Shown here piece by piece: positions 34,210-43,828 of a stretch of DNA of 64,000 nucleotides. The stretch is from Pedobacter sp. KBW06. Lineage in GTDB: Bacteria; Bacteroidota; Bacteroidia; Sphingobacteriales; Sphingobacteriaceae. The stretch lies in assembly GCF_003852525.1 (NCBI RefSeq), contig NZ_QAJL01000002.1:314970-378969 (forward strand), written 5' to 3'. Every line of letters starts with the position of its first letter. Position 1 is the first letter of the stretch. A program made the position numbers and the translations under genes. Below the pieces are notes generated by a model. It saw only the letters and a list, made by a program, of their open reading frames with translations. It was not told the DNA's origin and searched no databases.

Positions 34210-37200
34210 TTAGAACTTTACGCTCAGATTTAGTCCATACGTTCTGCTTGCCGGCACACCACCTAACTCTAACCCTTTAGCATTATTGCTATAATCAGAT
34301 TCAGGATCTATGTTTGTCGTTTTTCTGCTGATGTAAAACAGGTTACGGCCAACGAAGCTAAGTGTAGCACCATTGATGACATTATTAAACATTTTACCAG
34401 GGAAAGTATAGCCCAGCATCACCTGACGGAATTTGATAAAATCGGCATTCTGAACAAAGATTCCGGATACATTACCAGCCATTGTGCTGTAATAATTCGC
34501 AGCTGCAGCACCCAGTTGTTCACGTTTTTCCAAAGTACCTTTATGCAAACCTAAAGTATACGCATAAGACTCTGTTGCAGAATAGATCTTACCACCAAAT
34601 TTACCATCGATCATGAAGGAGAAATTGACTCCTTTATAAGAGAACTCATTGTTCCATCCAGCTACATATTTAGCGTAAGCAGATCCATAAGGTTTTAACA
34701 AGCCTTGTTTTGGAATGCCATTCGCTTCCAGCTCGATGTTACCATTGGCATCACGTTTATAATCAAAAGCCATAATCTGACCAAAAGGTAAGCCCACAAT
34801 CTGCTGGGTAAAAGCATTACCGGTACGGGAAGTTGCACCTGGCAATGAAGTTTGTCCCGGAGAAAGAGAAATCACTTTATTATTATTGATGGAACCATTA
34901 ACAGAGGTCGTCCAGCGGAAATCTTTTGTCTGCACAGGGATACCTGTAATCAAAGCCTCAATACCTCTGTTCTGCAATTCTCCGATATTCAGGATCGCGC
35001 CACCGTAACCGGAAGTTACAGAAGCCGGTGCCCTTACGATCTCATCTTTAGATCTTTTGTTATACCAGGTCAGGTCAAGGTTTAAACGACTGCCGAATAA
35101 ACGGATCTCCGTACCAATTTCAAACTCAGACGCCACAGAAGCCACCAGGCTCTCATTCGGAACAAAGAAGTTAGAGATCAATCCCAAAGGTCTGCCATTC
35201 AGGACTGCACTATTAAAGCCATAGGCAAGTTGTGTCTGATAAGGATCTGTTGCCTGCCCTACCTGAGCAAAACCGGCACGGATCTTACCAAAGCTAAGCC
35301 AGTCTTTTTTCAATATTTCTGAAAACACAAATGAACCATTTACTGAAGGATAAATTACGTTCAGTTTGTTGTTCTTACCAGGAGTGGCAAGGGTAGAGAA
35401 CCAATCGTTACGAATCGATCCGCTTAAATAAAGGTAATTTTTATAGCTCAGGTCTAAGGTTCCATAAATGGAGGCCACTTCACTTTCACTTGGCTTGTAA
35501 ACCGGTGCATTCTGAAGATTGGCATTGGTAATTACGTATTTGTAGGGAATAGAGAAATCGTTTCCTGCAAGGGTAAACGCTTCCGATTTCGTTCTTCTGT
35601 AACTTCCTCCAATGTTCGGGGTAATGGTAAAATCGTCTACTTTAAAGCTCTTACCCGTCAACACATCGGTATTGATATCAGAGAATTTAGTCGTTGCTTC
35701 AGACATAGAGCCCAGCAAACGATAAGCTGTTCCTGTTGGCACGACAGATGTGTAACGATCGTTATAAGCGTCGCGTCCGGCACGGGCCTGGATAAAAGCA
35801 CCATTGTCAAAATTATAACGCAGACTGATGGAAGAAATCAGACGTTCTCTTTTGGTATCGTTGATGAATTTATTGGCCGCAAACCAAGGGTTAGTGGCAA
35901 ATGTATTGGCAGAATAACCAAATTCAGCACCATCAGGTTTAGTGGTCTGTTTTAAAGTCATCACATCCAGACTCGTAGGAAGTAAAGTTACATTGTAACT
36001 GGAATTACCCGCCCCGTCACTTAAGAAAGGTCTGTTTTTAGCTTGTTCCAGAATGTAATTTGCACGTGCATCTACTGTCAGGTGTTTATTGATGTTGTAA
36101 TTTCCGTTCAGGTTGAATGATTGTCTGTTTAGTCCTGATCCCGGAGTAACCGCCTTACTGGTCAGGTCACTTGCAGAGAAGCGGATCGAACCACCATCAA
36201 AACTCTTGTTAAAAGCCAATGTATTTGTTGCTGTAGCTCCTGTGCGGAAGAAGTTCTCTATGTTATTTTTTTGTGCAGTATAAGGGCGGGATACACCATC
36301 AAACTGAACAACACTACTGCCGTCTAATTTGGCTCCCCAGCTCGCCTGTCCGGTTTGAAAAGCACCTGCAGCATCTGCCGGTTTCACACCGTTGGCACCA
36401 TTTCCATAAACATATTGCCAGTCGGTCTGATCGATCACCTTTTCCAGTACATAATTGGAATTGAACTCAATAGAGTTGCCTTTTCCACTTTTAGTAGTAA
36501 TTAAAATTACACCTGCTTTACCACGTGAACCATATAATGCGGAAGCAGCTGCTCCTTTCAATACGGAAATTGTTTCGATGTCATCAGGGTTAATGTTTCC
36601 AATCGCATCTCCAAGATCAGGAACATTATCATACTGATCACCCGGGGCACTGTTTCCTTTGTTTTCCATAGGAATACCGTTGACCACATATAGTGGCTGA
36701 TTGGTCTGAGAAATACTCGAAACACCACGGATGATGACATTCGAAGAAGCTCCAACCCCACCGGCGATAGAGTTCACGTTCAGACCGGCAACCTTACCTA
36801 CAAGGGAATTGATCACGTTATTTTCTCTGGCCTGGGTCAATTCATCACCTTTCACTTCTGTAACAGAATATCCCAGTGCTTTTCTTTCTTTTTTGATCCC
36901 CAAAGCTGTCACAACAACCTCACTCAGGAGCTTGGAATCTTCATCCAGCAAAATCGAAAGTGCTGAAGGAGTCGTAATGTTCACTTGTTTGGTGATGTAA
37001 CCCAAATAACTGACTACCAAAACATCCCCGATATTTGCATCAATAACAAATTGTCCGTTGGAGTTGGTACTGGCACCTACCTGTGTACCTTTTACCTGTA
37101 CACTTACACCGACTAAAGGTTGTCCTGTTGCATCTCTGACCACACCATTGATTTTGATGCGGTTGTTATTCGCTTCTGAAGACAAGCTAAGGTTTGGCAT

Positions 37201-37557
37201 GCTTGCCGCATTTTGTGCGACACCAATATAATTGCCAACCATCCTGAATTCCAGTGCGGTTTTTTCGCGAAGTGTTTTTAAAACTTCCGAAAGCTGTTCA
37301 TTTTTAAAGTTAAGGGTAAGGCTGGGCATGCGACCCAGCACCTGTTCATCATAAACAAAGGTCACATTTGCCTGCTGCTCTATTTTTTTAAAGACTTGTT
37401 TTACACTGGCTTTAACCAATTTAAAACTCATTTCCTGAGCCTTGATGTGCTTCGCCATCAGGAGTGTGGAAAAACACACTTGTATGCCAATAATAATTGT
37501 AGAAATGCGCATGCATTTTCGGAATATAGGCAATGCTTTGCCGTAAAAATTCATCAT
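34210..37557 (-). CDS. SusC-family TonB-dependent transducer with N-terminal STN domain (PUL C)
   Basis: 1115 residues. After the signal peptide (ending near AKHIKAQ) comes a secretin/TonB N-terminal (STN) signalling domain (about 43-115, MSFKLVKASVKQVFKKIEQQ). A carboxypeptidase-like domain, signature LLSEVVVTALGIKKERKALG, plug (NPDDIETISVLKGAAASALYG) and barrel ending TYGLNLSVKF follow. The STN domain contacts the FecR anti-sigma factor encoded upstream, so ligand import can switch on the ECF sigma factor. The gap to FecR holds a plus-strand terminator, suggesting an antisense RNA. Confidence 0.96.
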   Translation of the reverse strand: MMNFYGKALPIFRKCMRISTIIIGIQVCFSTLLMAKHIKAQEMSFKLVKASVKQVFKKIEQQANVTFVYDEQVLGRMPSLTLNFKNEQLSEVLKTLREKTALEFRMVGNYIGVAQNAASMPNLSLSSEANNNRIKINGVVRDATGQPLVGVSVQVKGTQVGASTNSNGQFVIDANIGDVLVVSYLGYITKQVNITTPSALSILLDEDSKLLSEVVVTALGIKKERKALGYSVTEVKGDELTQARENNVINSLVGKVAGLNVNSIAGGVGASSNVIIRGVSSISQTNQPLYVVNGIPMENKGNSAPGDQYDNVPDLGDAIGNINPDDIETISVLKGAAASALYGSRGKAGVILITTKSGKGNSIEFNSNYVLEKVIDQTDWQYVYGNGANGVKPADAAGAFQTGQASWGAKLDGSSVVQFDGVSRPYTAQKNNIENFFRTGATATNTLAFNKSFDGGSIRFSASDLTSKAVTPGSGLNRQSFNLNGNYNINKHLTVDARANYILEQAKNRPFLSDGAGNSSYNVTLLPTSLDVMTLKQTTKPDGAEFGYSANTFATNPWFAANKFINDTKRERLISSISLRYNFDNGAFIQARAGRDAYNDRYTSVVPTGTAYRLLGSMSEATTKFSDINTDVLTGKSFKVDDFTITPNIGGSYRRTKSEAFTLAGNDFSIPYKYVITNANLQNAPVYKPSESEVASIYGTLDLSYKNYLYLSGSIRNDWFSTLATPGKNNKLNVIYPSVNGSFVFSEILKKDWLSFGKIRAGFAQVGQATDPYQTQLAYGFNSAVLNGRPLGLISNFFVPNESLVASVASEFEIGTEIRLFGSRLNLDLTWYNKRSKDEIVRAPASVTSGYGGAILNIGELQNRGIEALITGIPVQTKDFRWTTSVNGSINNNKVISLSPGQTSLPGATSRTGNAFTQQIVGLPFGQIMAFDYKRDANGNIELEANGIPKQGLLKPYGSAYAKYVAGWNNEFSYKGVNFSFMIDGKFGGKIYSATESYAYTLGLHKGTLEKREQLGAAAANYYSTMAGNVSGIFVQNADFIKFRQVMLGYTFPGKMFNNVINGATLSFVGRNLFYISRKTTNIDPESDYSNNAKGLELGGVPASRTYGLNLSVKF

Positions 37558-37567
37558 ATTTGTTTTG

Positions 37568-37675
37568 GTTTAATTTTTTAAACTGAAGCCTACTGTCTAT
37601 GGGTCTCAAGCATGTATACAGGGGCTATTCTTAATTCCGGGGGCAGGTTCTGTTCCCGGTTTTTTCTTTCTTAGC
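37568..37675 (+). ncRNA. Candidate antisense small RNA in the susC leader (PUL C)
   Basis: The plus strand opposite the SusC 5' leader ends in a strong intrinsic terminator (37637-37659 plus T-run) although no plus-strand gene lies upstream. A 7/8 match to the -7 element (CATATTTG, 37555-37562) overlaps the SusC start codon and would give a roughly 105-base RNA complementary to the leader. Cis-antisense RNAs at sigma/FecR-type PULs are known in Bacteroides (DonS type). The 5' end is a guess. Confidence 0.45.
37637..37672 (+). terminator. Plus-strand rho-independent terminator in the fecR-susC gap
   Basis: CCGGGGGCAG pairs with CTGTTCCCGG (10 pairs, two G-T wobbles, loop GTT) and is followed by TTTTTTCTTTCTT. 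On the minus strand the wobbles become mismatches and no T-run follows, so it acts only on a plus-strand transcript. Confidence 0.75.
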
Positions 37676-37691
37676 TACTAAGAAGGAAGTT

Positions 37692-38675
37692 CTATTTAAT
37701 GATTATGTTGTCATTGGCCATTTGATATTTAAAATGTTTGGTAAAGCTTAGGATATCCATTGTCACGGCTAAATTCTGATCACCCAGGGTGATGGAGATT
37801 CTTTCGTCGAGCAACGCCGGATTTTCTGTGTTGATTTTAATATGATGTTTTTTCTCCAGGACAGAGAAAACGTTTCTTAAGGTTTCCTGCTCAAAGACCA
37901 GCTTACTATTGCACCAGGCATTCACAGCAATCTCAGGAGCAGCCGCTTTTATCAGGTGATTTTTGATACTGCTTAATACCACCTGTTCTTTAGGGAGTAA
38001 CATTACTGCGGGCTTTTTAATGGCATCTTTCATGGTGATTCCGACTTTCCCGGTCACCACGCTTACTTTTGTACTGCCTTCTTTTTTATAAGCCCTCACA
38101 TCAAATGAAGTTCCCAGAACCACTACATTCAGGCTATTGGTTTTCACAATAAAAGGGTGCTTGTTTCTATGTTTCACTTCAAAAAAGGCACGGCCTTCTA
38201 TCAATTCCACTGTGCGGTTTTCGTCATTAAATTTTTTAGGGTATTTAAATACCGAGCCTGCATTGAGCCATACTTTTGAGCTATCTGACAAGGTGATTTC
38301 TATGATCTTATTACCAGGAACACTGACCAGTTTTTTTTCTGCAGCTCCAAACCGGGAGTTGCTGAACTGCCAGCCAAAAAAGACCAGCGTCAGTACCGCA
38401 GCTGCTGCGGTAATTTTTAACAGGAAACTTTTTACGGAGAAGCTGTGTCCGGAGCTTTCTCCTTTTTCTTCGATTTTCAGGAAGCCTTTATTTTTCAGGT
38501 TATCAAAGATCCTTTCTCTGACCTGATCTTCAGTTTCAGGCTTTTTGGTATGAACATTTTCTACCCAGCCCTCCTCAGTGGTATCGTACCATTGGTTCAG
38601 CAGTGTTTTTTCTTCTTCACTAGCGGTTCCATCGAGGTATTTTTGTGCCAGTCTTTTGAGTTCGTTCCTATCCAT
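37692..38675 (-). CDS. FecR-type anti-sigma factor / transmembrane sensor
   Basis: 327 residues from ATG 38675 (MDRNELKRLAQKYLDG); the frame is open to 38744, but the extra residues precede the typical start. Cytoplasmic N-terminal sigma-binding region, membrane span near 85-105 (FLLKITAAAAVLTLVFFGW), periplasmic FecR domain (VSVPGNKIIEITLSDSSKVWLNAG, then GRAFFEV) and a C-terminal STN-like DUF4974 domain (LVFEQETLRNVFSVLEKKH). It holds the ECF sigma factor inactive until contacted by the STN domain of the cognate SusC. Confidence 0.95.
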   Translation of the reverse strand: MDRNELKRLAQKYLDGTASEEEKTLLNQWYDTTEEGWVENVHTKKPETEDQVRERIFDNLKNKGFLKIEEKGESSGHSFSVKSFLLKITAAAAVLTLVFFGWQFSNSRFGAAEKKLVSVPGNKIIEITLSDSSKVWLNAGSVFKYPKKFNDENRTVELIEGRAFFEVKHRNKHPFIVKTNSLNVVVLGTSFDVRAYKKEGSTKVSVVTGKVGITMKDAIKKPAVMLLPKEQVVLSSIKNHLIKAAAPEIAVNAWCNSKLVFEQETLRNVFSVLEKKHHIKINTENPALLDERISITLGDQNLAVTMDILSFTKHFKYQMANDNIIIK

Positions 38676-38835
38676 TTGAATTTTAATGACCCTGTTTTCT
38701 CTTATAGAGTCATGTGGAAACAAAACACCCTTAGTCCAAAACAAAAGTTTTTTTATTTTAATTTCCCCCTCTTGTTTTCAGGTTGGGGCATGATAGGAAA
38801 CAGCAGGCTTTTTTAGCGGAACAATCCGGCTTAAA

Positions 38836-39411
38836 TTATTTGAGTGTATACAATACGATCAGCAAGCTCAGTACATCTCCAACATTAGCGCGAATGATGC
38901 GGAGTGCCTTAGTCAGGTGTGCTTCGGCTGTTTTCTGAGTAATGTTCATCTGGGCGGCTACCTCGGCAAGGGATTGGTCCTGTAATTTGTTGTATTGAAA
39001 TACCAAGCGGCATTTTTCCGGGAGTTTATTAGACAGCTCGGTGATGATTTCCAGCAGGATTTTATGGTCGACATCGATCTCTGAGGTGGCATTTGCAGTT
39101 AAAAGGCCAACAATATTTTCCTGTTGTCTGGAGCGTTTCTCCTTGGAAAGGTAGCGGAATACCGCATAACGGGTCATGGCTGCAAGGTAAGCTTGGATAG
39201 ACTGAATGTGAAGGGTTTCTCTTTTCTTCCAGAGCACAAGAAATACTTCCTGAACAATTCCTTCCGCAGCATCAGGATCTTTCAAAAGCTTATGGGCGAT
39301 ATAATATAACTTATCCCAGTATTGGTTGTAAATTTCTGTAAAAGCTAATTCGTCGCCCTGCCTGAGGAGCAAGATGAGGTCATCGTCCGGGGTTAAATGA
39401 TTAGCGTTCAC
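38836..39411 (-). CDS. ECF sigma-70 factor (FecI-like)
   Basis: 191 residues from a GTG start at 39411 (no nearby ATG). Region 2: GDELAFTEIYNQYWDKLYYIAHKLL with EGIVQEVFLVLWKKRE. Region 4: LPEKCRLVFQYNKLQDQSLAEVAAQMNITQKTAEAHLTKA, the helix-turn-helix for -35 recognition. A C-terminal hydrophobic tail (VLSLLIVLYTL) is common in Bacteroidota members. It is the first gene of the sigma-FecR-SusC-SusD series and probably directs transcription of the SusCD genes. A 160-base gap separates it from FecR. Confidence 0.96.
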   Translation of the reverse strand: MNANHLTPDDDLILLLRQGDELAFTEIYNQYWDKLYYIAHKLLKDPDAAEGIVQEVFLVLWKKRETLHIQSIQAYLAAMTRYAVFRYLSKEKRSRQQENIVGLLTANATSEIDVDHKILLEIITELSNKLPEKCRLVFQYNKLQDQSLAEVAAQMNITQKTAEAHLTKALRIIRANVGDVLSLLIVLYTLK

Positions 39412-39445
39412 AAATTTGGTTAGAAAGTTTAAAACGAAGCTAACA

Positions 39446-39453
39446 CAAAAATA
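39446..39453 (-). promoter_or_regulatory. -7 promoter element of the ECF sigma gene
   Basis: TATTTTTG on the minus strand, exact TAnnTTTG match, 34 bases before the GTG start. Confidence 0.45.
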
Positions 39454-39479
39454 ACAAAAAGTGTAATTTAAAATCTTAT

Positions 39480-39528
39480 AAATAAAATCGCGGGAATGAT
39501 TCTCAAAAAAATGAGCTATCCCCGCGAT
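39480..39528 (-). terminator. Terminator of the RND efflux operon
   Basis: ATCGCGGG (39487-39494) pairs with CCCGCGAT (39521-39528), with an inner CTCA/TGAG helix. On the minus strand it is followed by a T-rich run (TTTTATTTAT). It is 12 bases past the membrane-fusion protein stop codon. Confidence 0.8.
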
Positions 39529-39540
39529 GTGTTCATTGAT

Positions 39541-40638
39541 TTATATTTTTTGTCCGTCTTTCCACTCTTCCGTTCCTTTTTTCAGCACCTGATCAGCGAT
39601 GTTCAAATCAGCAAATACTTCCATGAGTTCCCCCTTACGGATGCCAACCACCACAGGAACCCTTTTTAGGAGCTGTCCTTCCAACCGGATAATGAATACG
39701 CCCGACTGTGCCTGGACAACACTCGTTGCCGGCAACCAAAATGTGGCTTCCGGACGACGCATCTCCAGTTTTACCTGAGCATATTCTCCGCCTCCAAGAA
39801 CCAGGTCTTTATTGATCACATCAAATTCTGCGGTTACAGACCTTAGTTTCTGTTGTAAAAATGCACTGTTTCTGGAAAGAAGGGCATGAAATGTTTTGCC
39901 AGGCAGGGCGCTGACTGTAAAAGAGGCCTTTGTATTTTTTGAGACCGACTGGCTGTGTTTCTCCGGAATGGCCACTGTTAACCTCAGCTTATCGTTCTGC
40001 ACGATGGAGAATAAGGGGATTGAATTGTTCTCTCCCACCAATGCGCCTACGGAAACATTTTTATCCATTACTGTTCCATCAAAAGGTGCCCTGATGCTCA
40101 GGTACTGCTGCAGCTGACCGGACACCAGGGTATTGGATTTCACCGCGGCATAAGCCGCACTGTCGCTCTTCAGTTTACTCAGCGCCTTGTCCAACTCTAT
40201 TGCCGCAACAGCTCCGGTCTTCATTGCCGCCTTTTTAAGTCTTTCATAAGATTGCTGGCTGTAGCGGTAATCTTCATAAAATTTCTGCTCGTCGGACTTT
40301 GCAGACACATAACGCTGCGCCACTTCGGGGGCTTCCAGTAAAGCAAGCAATTGCCCTTTTTTCACTTTACTTCCCCTGTCTACAAAGATTTTTTTCAGAA
40401 AGCCTTTAACTTTAGGATAGATCATCACCTCTTCATAAGGCCTCAATTCCCCCGGCAGGGAAAGCTGATAGGCCGGTTGTTCCAGCAGGGGCTTTACAAA
40501 TTGCGGCTTTGCGAGCTCCGCTTTTACCACCTCCTGTTGTCCGCTTTTCGGTTGTTCTGAAGCACATGCGGCCAATGCTACTGAAAGAAATAGCATAAGG
40601 GTATATTTTTCGAGGTATATTTTCTTTAATCGTTTCAT
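39541..40638 (-). CDS. RND efflux membrane-fusion (HlyD/AcrA-type) lipoprotein
   Basis: 365 residues. Lipoprotein signal ending LAACASEQ. Lipoyl-like half-motifs PKVKGFLKKIFVDRGSKVKKGQLLALLEAPE and IRAPFDGTVMDKNVSVGALVG flank an alpha-hairpin (about 110-165). A beta-barrel domain and the C-terminal membrane-proximal domain follow. It links the inner-membrane pump to the outer-membrane channel in the periplasm. It is the last gene of the operon, 7 bases after the pump gene. Confidence 0.95.
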   Translation of the reverse strand: MKRLKKIYLEKYTLMLFLSVALAACASEQPKSGQQEVVKAELAKPQFVKPLLEQPAYQLSLPGELRPYEEVMIYPKVKGFLKKIFVDRGSKVKKGQLLALLEAPEVAQRYVSAKSDEQKFYEDYRYSQQSYERLKKAAMKTGAVAAIELDKALSKLKSDSAAYAAVKSNTLVSGQLQQYLSIRAPFDGTVMDKNVSVGALVGENNSIPLFSIVQNDKLRLTVAIPEKHSQSVSKNTKASFTVSALPGKTFHALLSRNSAFLQQKLRSVTAEFDVINKDLVLGGGEYAQVKLEMRRPEATFWLPATSVVQAQSGVFIIRLEGQLLKRVPVVVGIRKGELMEVFADLNIADQVLKKGTEEWKDGQKI

Positions 40639-40645
40639 TTTAAGG

Positions 40646-43600
40646 TTATATATGGGGAGTTAATAGATTTTTATTCATTGGATCATCAGGATCAAGGCTG
40701 AGGCTGTCTCTTGTTTTGTTTTTCATGATCAGTACAAAGAGCTGTGGCAGAACCAGCAGCGCAGTGAGGGTCGATAAGATCAATCCTCCGATAACGGCCT
40801 GTCCCAATGGAGCGATCTGTTCGCCACCTTCTCCCATCCCTATTGCCATCGGAACCATTCCTGCAATCATGGCCATGCTGGTCATAATGATGGGACGCAA
40901 ACGAGAAGAAGCAGCCAGGAGGGCGGCCTGTCTTGCAGGCAATCCATGTTTCAGACGATTCACTTCGGCCTGATTAATCATCAGCACTGCATTTGAAACA
41001 GAGACACCTACCGACATGATGATGCCCATATAGGATTGCAGGTTCAGGGTGCTTCCGGAAATCAGCAGCATCAGCAGGCTTCCCCCGATCACCGCCGGAA
41101 CCACAGAGAGGATCAGGCCGGATAAGGCAAAAGATTGGTAATAGGCCGTCAGCATCAGGAAAATCACCACTATTGCAACTGCCAGTCCGGTTTGTAATCC
41201 GGAAAGGGTTTCTTCAAGCAACTGCATCAGCCCTTCTGAAGAAACCACCAATCCTCTCGGCGGTTCGCCCAGCTCCTTCAGGACTTTTTGCACCGCAGTG
41301 GAGGCGTTGCCCAGATCTGACTGATGAACATTGGCCAGTACCGTTACATACCGGTTAGGTCCCTGCCGGTTCACCTGTGCAGGTAATTTAATCATCTGCA
41401 GGGTGGCTACATCTTCCAGAACCGGTCTTGACTGTCCCGATTTCAGAGGCAATGAACGGAGCTTATCCAGCGATTGCATGTCTGTTTCAGGAACCTGGAC
41501 CTGCACCTGAAACACAAGACCTGATTTAGGGTCTATCCAAAGATTTTTATTGGTAAAACGGGTAGATGAAGTGGCCATAGTTAATGCTTTACTGACATCC
41601 TCCATGGTCAGTCCAAACTGGGCTGCCTGTTCCCTGTTTACATTAATCTGTACGCTGGGGTAATTGATGGGTTCCGCGATCCGCACATCACGAAGAAAAG
41701 GGATTTTCTTTAAGCTGGCTTCAATCTTCAGGGCAAACTTTTCCGCACCCTTCAGTTGTCCTGCGGCCACTTTAATCTGAACGGGGTTCATTGCCCCCTG
41801 GCTCATGATCTTCTCCACCAGCTCCATGGGTTCAAAGCTGATTTTGAGTTCAGGCAGCTGTTTCGCCACTTCTTTACGAACCTGTTCCTTAAGACCGGAA
41901 ATTGGTCTGTCGAATTTTTTCTGATCTATAGACAACTGTAAAACAGCTTCATGAGCGGCGCTTGTGAAAAGGAAAATGGGATTGATAGCAGTTGCGGAAG
42001 GTTGTAAACCTACAAACGCAGAGCTGATTTTAACCGAGCCTTCCGGCATTTGGGCTGTGATGATCTGTGTTAACCGTTCGAGGTATGCCTCCGTTTTTTC
42101 CAGTCTGCTCCCTTCTGGTGCCAACATCCGTACCTGAATGTCACCGCTGTTGCTGGCAGGGAGGATATCTGTTCCAATGGTTAATCCTGCGGCAATGACC
42201 ATAGCGGGCACCAGGACGATATAAAGTCCGATCACGCCTGCTGCTTTTCGCTGACCTGCACGAATCAGGATCAGGTAACGACGCTTGAATTTCTCAAACC
42301 GCGTCAGCTCTTTTCTATGCAGGCTGATCTTATGGTGCCGGAAAAGCTCCGGTTTCATCATCCAGTTGGCGAGAATGGGAACAAATGTTTGTGAAGCGAT
42401 AAAGGAAGCGATCATGGCAAAGGCCACAGCCAGTGATAAAGGCATAAACATATCTCTGGGAATCCCGGTCATCATGAAAGAAGGAATCAATACTGCGAGG
42501 ATACAGAACAGGATCAGAATTTTGGGAATAGAAATTTCCAGCAATGCATCCAGAATGGCCCTTTGTTTCGGCTTTTCCATTTCAAAATGCTGATGGATGT
42601 TTTCTATGGTTACCGTGGCTTCATCGACCAGAATACCTATGGCCAGTGCCAGTCCGCTGAGGGTCATCACGTTGATGGTCTGACCAAACATGTACAACAT
42701 GATCACTGCCGAAAGGATGGCAATGGGAATGGTGAGCACCACAATCAGGGCTCCCCGGGAATCTCCGAGAAAAAGAAATACCATTAATCCTGTCAAGATC
42801 GCGCCCAGCAGGCCTTCATGAACCAGGTTTTCCAATGAGCGTTCTATATATCCGCTTTGGTCAAATACATATTTTATATCCACATCTTCGGGCAATGCGG
42901 CCTTCAGCTTTGGAATTGAGGCTTTCAGGTTTTCTACCACCTTAAGCGTCGAAGCATCAGCTTTTTTGATCACAGGAAGGTAAACGGACCGTTTGCCATT
43001 GATGATGGCATATCCGGTCGTTACATCGGCTGCATCCTCCACACTGGCGATGTGTTTTACAAAAACATTCGTTCCTGATCCCGTCCTGATGGGAATATTC
43101 AGGAACTCTTCCGGGCCATTGGCCATGGAGTTAACCGGGCTCATCAGGTTCTGATCGCCAATCCGGATGTTTCCTGCGGGCGCAGGGAAGTTATTTTTAG
43201 CAATGGCTGTGGTTACTTCTTCTGCGGATAAACCATAAGAAAGCATCAGCTCCGGATTTACTTTTACTACGATGGTCCGTACATTGCCGCCAAACGGGGC
43301 AGGTGCCGTTACTCCGGGGATGGTCACAAACATGGGCCGCACTTTGGTCAGGGCAAGGGTTTGTAATTCTGTAATGGACTTTTCTGCACTTTCAAATACC
43401 AGCTGCCCAATGGGAAGAGAACTTCCATCAAAACGGACCACCTGTGGAGGTACAGCGCCCGGAGGCAGAAAGCCCATCGCACGGGATACCTGTGCAGAGA
43501 GCTCTCCCGAGGCCTGTGCCATATCTGTTCCGGGATAAAAAGTAAGCTTCATCAGGGTAAATCCCTGAACGCTCTTAAAATCTATGCCCTTTACCCCGCT

Positions 43601-43822
43601 GACAAAAATGAGTACCTTTTGAAACTCATTGGCCATAAAGCCATCCATATAAGCCGGGGTCAATCCTCCATAAGGCATGGCAATATAAATGACTGGCAGT
43701 TCCACCTTTGGAAAGATATCTACGTTGATATTTCTGATGGCCGTAAAGGAAAAATAGGCAATCGCCAGGATGGCGACCATTATTGTTAAAGGCTTTTTTA
43801 ATGCAAACCTGATCATATTCAT
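40646..43822 (-). CDS. RND-family efflux pump, inner-membrane permease
   Basis: 1058 residues, the normal size for an AcrB/MdtC-type permease. First membrane span KPLTIMVAILAIAYFSFTAI, then periplasmic porter domains. The central membrane block holds the proton-relay region GLALAIGILVDEATVTIENI (around 395-415) with the conserved acidic residue of TM4. The second half repeats the layout (SYMGIIMSVGVSVSNAVLMIN). Proton-driven export of drugs, lipophilic compounds or metals; no metal-site methionine pattern was evident. It lies between the outer-membrane factor and the membrane-fusion gene. Confidence 0.96.
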   Translation of the reverse strand: MNMIRFALKKPLTIMVAILAIAYFSFTAIRNINVDIFPKVELPVIYIAMPYGGLTPAYMDGFMANEFQKVLIFVSGVKGIDFKSVQGFTLMKLTFYPGTDMAQASGELSAQVSRAMGFLPPGAVPPQVVRFDGSSLPIGQLVFESAEKSITELQTLALTKVRPMFVTIPGVTAPAPFGGNVRTIVVKVNPELMLSYGLSAEEVTTAIAKNNFPAPAGNIRIGDQNLMSPVNSMANGPEEFLNIPIRTGSGTNVFVKHIASVEDAADVTTGYAIINGKRSVYLPVIKKADASTLKVVENLKASIPKLKAALPEDVDIKYVFDQSGYIERSLENLVHEGLLGAILTGLMVFLFLGDSRGALIVVLTIPIAILSAVIMLYMFGQTINVMTLSGLALAIGILVDEATVTIENIHQHFEMEKPKQRAILDALLEISIPKILILFCILAVLIPSFMMTGIPRDMFMPLSLAVAFAMIASFIASQTFVPILANWMMKPELFRHHKISLHRKELTRFEKFKRRYLILIRAGQRKAAGVIGLYIVLVPAMVIAAGLTIGTDILPASNSGDIQVRMLAPEGSRLEKTEAYLERLTQIITAQMPEGSVKISSAFVGLQPSATAINPIFLFTSAAHEAVLQLSIDQKKFDRPISGLKEQVRKEVAKQLPELKISFEPMELVEKIMSQGAMNPVQIKVAAGQLKGAEKFALKIEASLKKIPFLRDVRIAEPINYPSVQINVNREQAAQFGLTMEDVSKALTMATSSTRFTNKNLWIDPKSGLVFQVQVQVPETDMQSLDKLRSLPLKSGQSRPVLEDVATLQMIKLPAQVNRQGPNRYVTVLANVHQSDLGNASTAVQKVLKELGEPPRGLVVSSEGLMQLLEETLSGLQTGLAVAIVVIFLMLTAYYQSFALSGLILSVVPAVIGGSLLMLLISGSTLNLQSYMGIIMSVGVSVSNAVLMINQAEVNRLKHGLPARQAALLAASSRLRPIIMTSMAMIAGMVPMAIGMGEGGEQIAPLGQAVIGGLILSTLTALLVLPQLFVLIMKNKTRDSLSLDPDDPMNKNLLTPHI

Positions 43823-43828
43823 AATGTC

